Positions 1 through 4,755 are shown, counted from the first letter of the stretch. The stretch is DNA of 5,791 nucleotides from an uncultured Faecalibacterium sp. (GCA_902463235.1 CABQER010000057.1:1-5791), one strand, 5' to 3'. The notes: a model not told the origin generated them from the letters alone. A program made the numbers and translations.

Positions 1-52
1 GCTCTCAGAAAATCTACGAATTCTTGCTGCAGATGCTTTTTTCTTTAGCGGG
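1..52. other. Left-edge segment, no assignable gene
   Basis: This short segment precedes the repeat element. Some frames stay open through it: one minus frame runs to the edge, and plus frames run from the edge into the repeat. None shows a recognisable domain, an ATG with an SD site, or a convincing end. A plus-strand gene ending here, or a minus-strand gene starting here (for instance a metal-efflux ATPase downstream of the HMA gene), cannot be judged from about 50 bases. I assign nothing. Confidence 0.3.
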
Positions 53-239
53 CTCACCCTCTCAGTCAAATCCTTTGGATTTGCCAGCTCTCCCAAAGGG
101 AGAGCCCTTGGCAGTCCACGCAAACTTCATCTCTTTGCCAAGGCCTCTCCCTTTGAGGAAAGACTTCCCCCGGCCGGGGGAAGATGTCGCGTAGCGACAA
201 AAGGGGGAGTGTGTCACCGCAGGTGACGGAGAGGGCGAG
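53..239 (-). repeat. Multi-hairpin inverted-repeat element, copy A (full length)
   Basis: A non-coding element bounded by imperfect terminal inverted repeats: CTCACCCTCTCAGTCA at 53-68 against the reverse complement of 224-239, 14 of 16 matching. Between the ends lies a chain of hairpins: 67-83 (7-bp stem, TTT loop), 87-105 (GCTCTCCC/GGGAGAGC, AAA loop), 106-113 with 136-143 (CCTTGGCA/TGCCAAGG), a perfect 20-base palindrome at 164-183, 185-199 (TGTCGC/GCGACA) and 213-227 (GTCACC/GGTGAC). A second full copy lies at 1658-1838 in the opposite orientation, so this copy is called minus relative to it. It sits just downstream of the minus-strand HMA gene and may serve as a 3' end or terminator region for that operon. 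No transposase is present, so it would be a non-autonomous MITE-like or REP-like repeat. Short ORFs inside it are not credible. Confidence 0.85.
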
Positions 240-271
240 GCTGTTGATCGTGTGCAGCAACCTGCCGCGCA

Positions 272-493
272 TCAGATGTCAAAGATCTCGCAGTCGTCCT
301 CCACCTTCTTGCAGGCGGCCAGAACATTCACCATGGTGTCGTGGGGGTCTGCACCTTCAGAGAACTCCACCTTCATCTTCTGGGTCATAAAGCTGACGGT
401 AGCATTTGCCACGCCTGCAACGGTGTTGGCAGCGTCTTCCATCTTCTGAGCGCAGTTTGCGCAGTCCACTTCGATCTTGTAGCTCTTCTTCAT
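272..493 (-). CDS. Stand-alone heavy-metal-associated (HMA) domain protein, Zn/Cd type
   Basis: A 73-residue single HMA domain, the usual length of a CopZ-like metallochaperone or an excised N-terminal domain of a metal ATPase. The metal loop is D10-C11-A-N-C14. An Asp directly before the CxxC is typical of Zn/Cd/Pb HMA domains such as that of ZntA, whereas copper domains usually have Thr-Cys there. Two further cysteines lie near the C-terminus (C61, C68). The expected role is cytosolic binding or delivery of divalent metal, probably zinc or cadmium, to an efflux ATPase not in the window. The start at 493 is chosen because GAAAGG lies about 12 bases upstream; the longer open frame upstream runs through arsR and is not used. 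The gene follows arsR by 19 bases on the same strand, so the two are probably cotranscribed. The family call is secure; metal preference is inferred. Confidence 0.88.
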   Translation of the reverse strand: MKKSYKIEVDCANCAQKMEDAANTVAGVANATVSFMTQKMKVEFSEGADPHDTMVNVLAACKKVEDDCEIFDI

Positions 494-512
494 AAGTAAT
501 ACCAGCCTTTCG

Positions 513-848
513 TTATTCTTCGATATGATCCATCCCCATGGAGAGGATGCTGCGCACATGGTCATCGTCCAGTGCGTAGTAAACGGTTTTGCCATCGCGC
601 CGGAACCGCACGAGCTTGGAATCCTTGAGCACCCGCAGCTGATGGCTCACCGCCGACTGGCTCAGCTGCACGGCGTTTGCAATGTCCTGCACGCACAGCT
701 CGTTGTCGTGCAGTGCATACAGGATCTTGATGCGGGTGGAGTCGCCGAACACCCGGAACAGATCGGCCAACTCGTACAGCACCTCGTCGTCCGGCATATC
801 CGGGCTTTCCGGCTGCAGGGCGGGCGCGGGGTCTTTTGTCTCAGGCAT
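513..848 (-). CDS. ArsR/SmtB-family metal-responsive transcriptional repressor
   Basis: A 111-residue winged-helix repressor of ArsR/SmtB length. Residues 1-20 are a Pro/Glu/Asp-rich tail. The core starts near D21-L30, with F34-GDSTRIKIL-Y44, then helix-turn-helix residues about 50-77 (recognition helix around S63-D76) and the wing at 80-92. The alpha-3 metal motif common in ArsR/CadC (ELCVCDL) reads ELCVQDI here, so its second Cys is lost. The C-terminal helix carries D95, H97, H108 and E111, with gaps of 2, 11 and 3. This is the same spacing as the SmtB alpha-5 zinc site (D104, H106, H117', E120'), so zinc sensing is predicted. The start at 848 is favoured over an in-frame ATG at 893 because AAAGGAG (857-863 on the plus strand) sits 8 bases upstream, and the longer start would lie inside the operator. 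Autorepression is likely, with release by Zn(II) or a similar ion. Confidence 0.93.
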   Translation of the reverse strand: MPETKDPAPALQPESPDMPDDEVLYELADLFRVFGDSTRIKILYALHDNELCVQDIANAVQLSQSAVSHQLRVLKDSKLVRFRRDGKTVYYALDDDHVRSILSMGMDHIEE

Positions 849-856
849 GTGGACAG

Positions 857-863
857 CTCCTTT
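857..863 (-). promoter_or_regulatory. Shine-Dalgarno site fixing the arsR start
   Basis: AAAGGAG on the minus strand, 8 bases before the ATG at 848. It decides between that start and the in-frame ATG at 893, which lies in the operator and has no usable SD. Confidence 0.85.
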
Positions 864-872
864 CGCAGCAAA

Positions 873-902
873 TTCATATGAACGCCTGTTCATGTGTTCA
901 TA
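873..902 (-). promoter_or_regulatory. Candidate ArsR/SmtB operator
   Basis: ATGAAC-GCCT-GTTCAT at 878-893 is a perfect dyad containing TGAA-N6-TTCA, the core of SmtB/CzrA-type operators. It overlaps a 10-base palindrome TTCATATGAA at 873-882, and a further GTTCAT half-site lies at 896-901. The cluster spans the end of the -10 element and the transcription start of the arsR promoter, where a bound dimer would block initiation. It fits autorepression by the ArsR protein encoded immediately downstream. Confidence 0.8.
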
Positions 903-928
903 GTAGCACGCGGAATGCCCCTTGTCAA
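900..928 (-). promoter_or_regulatory. Promoter of the arsR-HMA operon
   Basis: On the minus strand a perfect TTGACA -35 (923-928) is followed by exactly 17 bases and a TACTAT -10 (900-905), four of six matching TATAAT. It lies about 50-80 bases upstream of the arsR ATG. The operator dyads begin inside the -10 and continue downstream. Confidence 0.82.
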
Positions 929-930
929 GG

Positions 931-1076
931 CTTTTTTAAAGATTTTTGGCGTCTGCTCTAAATTGATGAAATTTGCCTTAAAACGCAGAAAATTTGCGTT
1001 TTTGAATCGCAATAAGGATGCGGATTGGAGGGAAGGCGAAAACAAAAAAGAGGTCGCCGCATGGTCAGTGTCCTTG
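931..1076. other. AT-rich intergenic stretch with a weak hairpin
   Basis: There is no credible gene between the arsR promoter and the repeat fragment at 1077. The visible structure is AAAACGCA (980-987) pairing with TGCGTTTT (995-1002) around a 7-base loop, with A and T runs on its two sides. It could be a weak bidirectional terminator separating the divergent units, but the stem has only three G-C pairs. The octamer AAATTTGC also occurs twice here (near 970 and 991). Confidence 0.35.
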
Positions 1077-1130
1077 CCCTCTCCGTCACCTTCGGTGCCA
1101 CCTCTCCCAAAGAGAGAGGACTTGACAGCC
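1077..1130 (-). repeat. Half copy (B) of the multi-hairpin element
   Basis: This begins with the same terminal repeat, CCCTCTCCGTCA (1077-1088), and continues with the first two hairpins in the same order as the left half of copy A: CACC-TTC-GGTG (1087-1097) and CCTCTC/GAGAGG (1101-1119), then ACTTGACAG, resembling CCTTGGCAG of copy A. The similarity stops near 1130. The rest of the element, including the 20-base palindrome and the other terminus, is missing, so it is a truncated or solo end. It lies upstream of the thioesterase gene. The TTGACA inside it (1122-1127) has no matching -10 at the right distance. Confidence 0.7.
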
Positions 1131-1192
1131 CGTTTGCGCAAAAAGAAAAAGAGAAATTTACAAAAAAGTGTAAAACGGGGTGCGTTCTGGTG

Positions 1193-1214
1193 CAAAATGT
1201 GGTATCTTATAAAG
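1193..1214 (+). promoter_or_regulatory. Candidate extended -10 promoter of the thioesterase gene
   Basis: TG-G-TATCTT (1200-1208) is an extended -10 element about 58 bases before the start codon, with only a poor -35. The 16-base block CAAAATGTGGTATCTT matches 14 of 16 bases with the block upstream of the MarR gene (3814-3829), which supports a shared promoter or regulatory motif. Confidence 0.5.
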
Positions 1215-1265
1215 GTGTTCAAAAATAAAATGCGCCATACGGCGCGCAAAAGGAGAGGAAAGTAT

Positions 1266-1655
1266 ATGACATTGGAAACCGGTATCCGCGGGGAACAGAG
1301 CGTGCTCGTCACCGCAGCCAACACCGCAAAGACCATGGGCAGCGGCACGCTGGATGTGTTTGCCACCCCGGCACTGGTGGCGCTGGCTGAAAAGACCTGC
1401 TGGATGAGCGTGGCCGACGCGCTGGGCGAAGGCAATGGCTCGGTGGGCACCAAGCTTGAGCTGGAGCACACCGCCCCCACCCCTGTGGGCATGACCGTGA
1501 CCTGCGAGAGCGAGCTGGTGGCGGTAGAAGGCCGCAAGCTCACCTTCAAGGTGAGCCTGCACGACGAAAAAGGCCCTGTAGGCGGCGGCACCCACGAACG
1601 TTTTGTCATCAACAACGCCAAGTTCGCAGCCAAGGCGGAGGCAAAGAAGGGGTAA
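1266..1655 (+). CDS. Hotdog-fold acyl-CoA thioesterase, FlK (fluoroacetyl-CoA thioesterase) type
   Basis: A 129-residue single hotdog domain, the usual FlK-family length, with no signal peptide. The motif SGTLDVFATPALVALAE (26-42) is the family signature. T34, E42 and H68 reproduce the 8- and 26-residue spacing of the FlK catalytic triad T42/E50/H76, so hydrolysis of a small acyl-CoA or acyl-thioester in the cytosol is predicted. A GGGTHERFVI-like strand near 107-115 matches the family C-terminus, and the Lys/Ala-rich tail is probably disordered. Activity on fluoroacetyl-CoA is not implied; the natural substrate of gut homologues is unknown to me. The start at 1266 has AGGAGAGG at 1251-1258. 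The open frame extends to 894, but that stretch crosses the repeat fragment and the arsR promoter and is not protein-like. Repeat copy C begins 3 bases after the stop. Confidence 0.87.
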   Translation: MTLETGIRGEQSVLVTAANTAKTMGSGTLDVFATPALVALAEKTCWMSVADALGEGNGSVGTKLELEHTAPTPVGMTVTCESELVAVEGRKLTFKVSLHDEKGPVGGGTHERFVINNAKFAAKAEAKKG

Positions 1656-1657
1656 AA

Positions 1658-1838
1658 CTCCTTCCGTCATCGCTGCGCGATGCCACCGTTCCCCTTTTTG
1701 TCGCTTACACGACATCTTCCCCCGGCCGGGGGAAGTCTTTCTCAATGAGGGAGGCTTTGGCAGTACGGTAAAGTTCCCGGTTTTGCCAAAGGCTCTCCCC
1801 TTGGGAGAGCTGGCACCGAAGGTGACTGAGAGGGCGAG
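1658..1838 (+). repeat. Multi-hairpin inverted-repeat element, copy C (full length)
   Basis: This is the same element as copy A, inverted, and it aligns along its length. It has a degenerate left end (CTCCTTCCGTCA at 1658-1669), a hairpin 1668-1682 (CATCGC/GCGATG), a TGTCG/CGACA stem at 1699-1714, the identical 20-base palindrome CTTCCCCCGGCCGGGGGAAG at 1716-1735, CTTTGGCA (1755-1762) with TGCCAAAG (1784-1791), GCTCTCCC/GGGAGAGC (1792-1810), CACC-GAA-GGTG (1814-1824) and the right end TGACTGAGAGGGCGAG (1823-1838). Several stems differ in sequence from copy A yet remain paired. It lies between the convergent 3' ends of the thioesterase gene and the small minus-strand gene, so it may act as a shared terminator or 3' stabiliser. 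ORFs reading through it are spurious. Confidence 0.85.
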
Positions 1839-1856
1839 GACGCTGACCGAAGAAAA

Positions 1857-1997
1857 CTATTCTTCATCCGTCTGCTCTGTTTGCTCCAGCCTGATCGGCG
1901 GCGGGTCAGCTTCCAGCAAGTGCTGCTCGGCACGCTTCTGCGCGTCCTGCAAGAGCTGGGCGGCCTGCACGCTGGCCCGGAACAGCTCAAAATACAT
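1857..1997 (-). CDS. Small hypothetical protein, start uncertain
   Basis: A minus-strand frame encodes a protein-like, helix-rich peptide: MYFELFRASVQAAQLL, then a DAQKRAEQHLLEAD stretch and an acidic end EQTEQTDEE before a TAG at 1857-1859. It would be 46 residues from the ATG at 1997. The sequence just upstream in frame reads APDYKA, and small clostridial proteins that I recall as beginning near a DYKxMY motif resemble this, so the true start may lie a little further out. A strong SD (AGGGAGG, 2024-2030 on the plus strand) would favour a start near 2012-2018, but the in-frame codons there are ACC, GCG and CCG. The nearest in-frame alternative is GTG at 2024, which overlaps the SD. Function unknown. 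Composition is far more natural than that of the overlapping Arg/Ser/Cys-rich frame. Confidence 0.55.
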   Translation of the reverse strand: MYFELFRASVQAAQLLQDAQKRAEQHLLEADPPPIRLEQTEQTDEE

Positions 1998-2023
1998 CGC
2001 TTTATAGTCCGGCGCGGTGCACA

Positions 2024-2030
2024 CCTCCCT
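2024..2030 (-). promoter_or_regulatory. Shine-Dalgarno-like site of the small minus-strand gene
   Basis: AGGGAGG on the minus strand. It lies 26 bases from the first in-frame ATG and overlaps the in-frame GTG at 2024, so it matches neither start well. No ATG, GTG or TTG in the right frame lies 5-12 bases downstream. Either the start codon is non-canonical or has been lost, or the match is accidental. Confidence 0.4.
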
Positions 2031-2107
2031 TGCATTCAGTGGGGATAGTTTTTCCTGCTGTGCGGGCGGTATGCATCCCCGGAAATTTGAAAAAAGAGGA
2101 ATCCGTT

Positions 2108-3772
2108 ATGAAAAACAAGAACCTTTCATGGTTCGCAGCTCTGCTGGTGTTTGCCCTGCTGCTGTGGTGCACAGCGGCAACGCCCGGCAAGATCGCGGAC
2201 CCGTCCACCTATACCTGTGCGGTGTACAGCACCATCTTTTCGCTGCTGCCGCCGGTGATCGCCATTGTGCTGGCGCTGAACACCAAGGAGGTGTACACCT
2301 CCCTGCTGGTGGGCATCGCATCCGGTGCACTGCTATATGCCAACGGCAATTTGGAGCTGGCCATCAACACCCTGTTCTTCAATGAGGACGGCGGCATGGT
2401 GGCCAAGCTTTCGGACAGCAGCAACGTGGGCATTTTGGTGTTCCTTGTCATGCTGGGCATCCTTGTGGCCCTGATGAACAAGGCCGGCGGCTCTGCCGCC
2501 TTTGGCCGCTGGGCCTCCACCCACATCCACTCCCGGGCCGGTGCGCAGTTTGCCACCCTGCTGCTGGGCGTGATGATCTTTGTGGACGACTACTTCAACT
2601 GCCTGACCGTGGGCTCTGTCATGCGCCCCGTCACCGACCGGCAGAAGGTGTCCCGCGCAAAGCTGGCCTACCTGATCGATGCCACCGCAGCACCCGTGTG
2701 CATCATTGCGCCGGTGTCCAGTTGGGCAGCTGCGGTCACTTCCAGCGTGCCGGAAGGCTCCGGCATCAACGGCTTTACCATGTTCCTGCGCACCATTCCT
2801 TATAACTACTATGCCCTGCTCACCATCGTGATGAGCCTGTTCCTCATCTTCACCGGCACGGACTTTGGCTCCATGAAGCTCAACGAGGACAACGCCAAAA
2901 ACGGCGACCTGTTTACCACCGCCGACCGTCCCTACGGCAACGATGTGGACGACGGCACCGATACCTGCGGCCATGTTGCAGACCTGCTCGCCCCGGTGCT
3001 GGTGCTGATCGTGGCCTGCATCTTCGGCATGATCTACACCGGCGGCTTCTTTGAGGGCGTGGACTTCGTTACCGCCTTTGCGGACTGCAACGCTTCTGCA
3101 GGTCTGGTGCTGGGCAGCAGCATTGCCCTGCTGTTCACCTTTGTGTTCTACCGCGTGCGCAATGTGATGACCTTTCAGGACTTTGCCGCCTGCATTCCCG
3201 AGGGCTTCAAGGCCATGGTCAGCCCCATGCTGATCCTCTCCCTCGCATGGACCCTGTCCGGCATGACCGGCCTGCTGGGCGCAAAATATTACGTTGCCAA
3301 CCTGCTGAGTGGCTCTGCTGCAGCGCTGCAGTACATGCTGCCGGTCATCATCTTCCTTGTGGCAGTGTTCCTTGCCTTTGCCACCGGCACGAGCTGGGGC
3401 ACCTTCTCCATCCTCATCCCCATCGTGTGCCATGCCTTCCCGGAGGGCGAGATGCTGGTCATCTCCATTGCGGCATGCCTGTCCGGTGCCGTCTGCGGCG
3501 ACCACTGCTCCCCCATCTCGGACACCACCATTATGGCATCCGCCGGTGCCCACTGCAGCCATGTGAACCATGTGTCCACCCAGCTGCCCTACGCCATTAC
3601 GGCGGCTTCCTGCGCGGCAGTGTGCTATGTGATCACGGGCATTGCACAGGCTTTCCTTGGCGCAAACGGCAGCCTGTTCACCTCGCTGATCCTGCTGGCC
3701 GTTGCCATTGCCGTAGAGCTGGTGGTGCTCAGCGTGATCCGTGTGCGCACGAACAAAAAGGCGGCAGAATAA
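2108..3772 (+). CDS. NhaC-family Na+/H+ antiporter
   Basis: A 554-residue polytopic inner-membrane protein with about 12-13 hydrophobic segments, including 8-24, 43-58, 105-123, 146-165, 233-250, 294-312, 333-349, 407-426, 449-463 and 523-546. Signatures of the NhaC/MleN family are DDYFNCLTVGSVMRP (160-174), DATAAP with APVSSW (191-206), ATGTSWGTF (425-433) and GDHCSPISDTTI followed by SAGA (464-481), where the conserved acidic and polar residues of ion transport lie. The family exchanges Na+ for H+, sometimes coupled to organic acids such as malate/lactate; the exact substrate cannot be read here. Residues 252-290 form a long acidic, hydrophilic loop, making it longer than many members. The start at 2108 follows AGAGGA by 7 bases; an in-frame ATG at 2030 lacks an SD. 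No convincing promoter is seen between 1998 and 2107. A MarR-family gene follows after 90 bases. Confidence 0.92.
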   Translation: MKNKNLSWFAALLVFALLLWCTAATPGKIADPSTYTCAVYSTIFSLLPPVIAIVLALNTKEVYTSLLVGIASGALLYANGNLELAINTLFFNEDGGMVAKLSDSSNVGILVFLVMLGILVALMNKAGGSAAFGRWASTHIHSRAGAQFATLLLGVMIFVDDYFNCLTVGSVMRPVTDRQKVSRAKLAYLIDATAAPVCIIAPVSSWAAAVTSSVPEGSGINGFTMFLRTIPYNYYALLTIVMSLFLIFTGTDFGSMKLNEDNAKNGDLFTTADRPYGNDVDDGTDTCGHVADLLAPVLVLIVACIFGMIYTGGFFEGVDFVTAFADCNASAGLVLGSSIALLFTFVFYRVRNVMTFQDFAACIPEGFKAMVSPMLILSLAWTLSGMTGLLGAKYYVANLLSGSAAALQYMLPVIIFLVAVFLAFATGTSWGTFSILIPIVCHAFPEGEMLVISIAACLSGAVCGDHCSPISDTTIMASAGAHCSHVNHVSTQLPYAITAASCAAVCYVITGIAQAFLGANGSLFTSLILLAVAIAVELVVLSVIRVRTNKKAAE

Positions 3773-3813
3773 ATTCCTGCCCAAAATTCAGCTGTTTCGC
3801 TTTGCGCCGCGGC

Positions 3814-3837
3814 CAAAACGTGGTATTTTTAAATAAA
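3814..3837 (+). promoter_or_regulatory. Candidate extended -10 promoter of the MarR gene
   Basis: TG-G-TATTTT (3821-3829) is an extended -10, with a weak TTTGCG -35 candidate at 3801-3806 (17-base spacing). The block CAAAACGTGGTATTTT nearly repeats the one upstream of the thioesterase gene. It lies about 35-40 bases before the MarR start, so marR can be transcribed apart from nhaC. No clear terminator separates the two genes. Confidence 0.5.
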
Positions 3838-3862
3838 ATGAACTATCGGAGGCACACGACCT

Positions 3863-4324
3863 ATGCTGGAACAGGCATTTCAGGACGTATACACCAAATT
3901 CAAGCTGCATTTCTACCAGAACGTTTTTCAGCGTTTTGCCACCCGGGAAGCCACGCTGACCACAGTGGAGTCCTTCTGCATGGAGGGCATCATGGCCATG
4001 GGCGAACCCACCATTGCGGAGTTTTCCCGCATGATGCAGATCTCCACCCCCAACGCGGCGTATAAGATCGGCAGTCTGGTGAAGAAGGGCTATGTGGAAA
4101 AGATCCAGTCCACCACCGACCGGCGCGAGTATCACCTGCGCCCCACCCAGAAGTATATCGATTACTACAACATCAGCTATTCCTACCTGCACACTGTGGT
4201 GGAGCGCGCAAGAGAGCGCTTCTCCCCCGAGGACTGTGCAAAGCTGGAGGAGATGCTCACCATTGTGAGCACCGAGCTGATGCCCGAGTTGGATATGCTC
4301 AAGAAGGACGAAAAGGCAGAATAA
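3863..4324 (+). CDS. MarR-family winged-helix transcriptional regulator
   Basis: A 153-residue protein of MarR length. The N-terminal helix (1-25) and the C-terminal helices (96-150) would form the dimer interface. The winged helix spans about 31-95: helix E49-M58, recognition helix about S61-K75 (STPNAAYKIGSLVKKGYVEK), and a wing ending in the hallmark DRREYHLRPT (86-95). It should be a cytosolic dimeric DNA-binding protein, typically a repressor released by a small ligand or by oxidation. C39 and C125 are present, but no known redox pattern is evident. GGAGG lies 10 bases before the ATG. It is 90 bases downstream of the NhaC antiporter gene, which together with itself is a plausible target. 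It ends at a strong terminator. The ligand cannot be predicted. Confidence 0.9.
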   Translation: MLEQAFQDVYTKFKLHFYQNVFQRFATREATLTTVESFCMEGIMAMGEPTIAEFSRMMQISTPNAAYKIGSLVKKGYVEKIQSTTDRREYHLRPTQKYIDYYNISYSYLHTVVERARERFSPEDCAKLEEMLTIVSTELMPELDMLKKDEKAE

Positions 4325-4326
4325 GC

Positions 4327-4368
4327 AACAAAAGAACTCCCGGACATCCGTCCGGGAGTTCTTTTGTT
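4327..4368. terminator. Bidirectional intrinsic terminator between convergent genes
   Basis: A perfect 19-bp stem (4327-4345 with 4350-4368) closes a 4-base ATCC loop. The stem has a GC-rich top (CTCCCGGAC/GTCCGGGAG) and A-rich/T-rich bases at its foot that give U-runs in both directions. It starts 3 bases after the MarR stop and ends 5 bases before the stop of the convergent membrane-protein gene, so it should end both transcripts. Confidence 0.93.
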
Positions 4369-4373
4369 TCCCC

Positions 4374-4679
4374 TTACTTCTGCTCTTTATCTACTACCTG
4401 GATCTTGCCCTTCTTCCACAGCACATAGGAGGTAAGGATGCCGATGGGCAGCATCACGATGATGAAGATGCCCACAAGGCCGCCCAGCACGGAGCCGTAG
4501 TCTGCAAGACGTGCGGCGAGTGAGAGCACTGTCATGATGATGAGCACCGGCAGCACGCCCTTGATGCCGCCCTTGACCACCTTGCTGCCGCTGGCAGAGC
4601 TGGCGAACAGGCCCAGCGCCATGGAGCCGAACAGCGCCAGCAGCAGCGGGCTCTGGATGGTGTCCTTCATGGTTGCCAT
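4374..4679 (-). CDS. Small multi-spanning membrane protein, function unknown
   Basis: A 101-residue hydrophobic protein with probably three membrane segments, about 10-28, 40-57 and 63-87, separated by a short Lys/Gly-rich loop (SGSKVVKGGIKG, 30-41). The C-terminal tail (88-101) is charged and Lys-rich, suggesting a cytoplasmic end. I recognise no family and see no catalytic motif, signal cleavage site or metal ligands. The start at 4679 is chosen because GGGAGG sits 7 bases upstream; a second ATG 9 bases further in (M4) is less well placed. The frame stays open upstream to 4844 but crosses an intrinsic terminator and a promoter, so that extension is rejected. The gene is monocistronic, convergent with marR and divergent from azlC. 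A regulatory link with azlC is possible but unsupported. Confidence 0.75.
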   Translation of the reverse strand: MATMKDTIQSPLLLALFGSMALGLFASSASGSKVVKGGIKGVLPVLIIMTVLSLAARLADYGSVLGGLVGIFIIVMLPIGILTSYVLWKKGKIQVVDKEQK

Positions 4680-4711
4680 AAAATGTCCTCCCACTAAATA
4701 CAGAATGAACG

Positions 4712-4738
4712 AAAAAAGGCGGGCGTTTTCGGCCCGCC
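4712..4738 (-). terminator. Intrinsic terminator-like hairpin in the leader of the small membrane gene
   Basis: On the minus strand GGCGGGC pairs with GCCCGCC (4732-4738 with 4718-4724, 7-base CGAAAAC loop), followed directly by six T's (4717-4712). It is a textbook intrinsic terminator pointing towards the gene at 4679-4374, only 33 bases before its start codon and about 10 bases after the predicted transcription start. No minus-strand gene ends here. It is either a leader attenuator, the end of a very short RNA, or a barrier to antisense transcripts from the azlC side. Confidence 0.75.
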
Positions 4739-4755
4739 GTCCTTGCGATACGGAC

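Noticed and set aside
66..272. Minus-strand open frame over the repeat, containing a DIFPRPGEVF peptide
   Set aside because: It is translated repeat copy A. The same peptide appears in a plus-strand frame at 1603-2007 over copy C, because both come from the palindrome and flanks. No SD or domain; such frames are a likely source of spurious hypothetical proteins.
1122..1150. TTGACA at 1122-1127 as a -35 box for the thioesterase
   Set aside because: It lies within the repeat fragment, and the position 17 bases downstream is an A-rich run with no TATAAT-like hexamer.
894..1265. N-terminal extension of the thioesterase to 894
   Set aside because: It would cross the arsR promoter region, the half repeat and a candidate promoter. 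Its composition is Lys/Arg-rich and not hotdog-like, and a good SD marks 1266.
890..1633. Long minus-strand frame of 247 codons opposite the thioesterase
   Set aside because: An antisense shadow of GC-rich coding DNA with low-complexity Ser/Ala/Pro composition and no SD or family features.
1742..2035. 97-codon minus-strand frame from the ATG at 2035
   Set aside because: Arg/Ser/Cys-rich, and half of it is translated repeat. The frame shifted by one gives the natural-looking small protein ending at 1857.
2333..3784. 483-codon minus-strand frame opposite nhaC
   Set aside because: His/Gly/Gln-rich composition typical of the antisense of a membrane-protein gene; the plus frame carries clear NhaC motifs.
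3247..4065. 272-codon plus frame overlapping nhaC and marR
   Set aside because: Cys/His/Pro/Arg-rich out-of-frame reading of two recognised genes; no SD.
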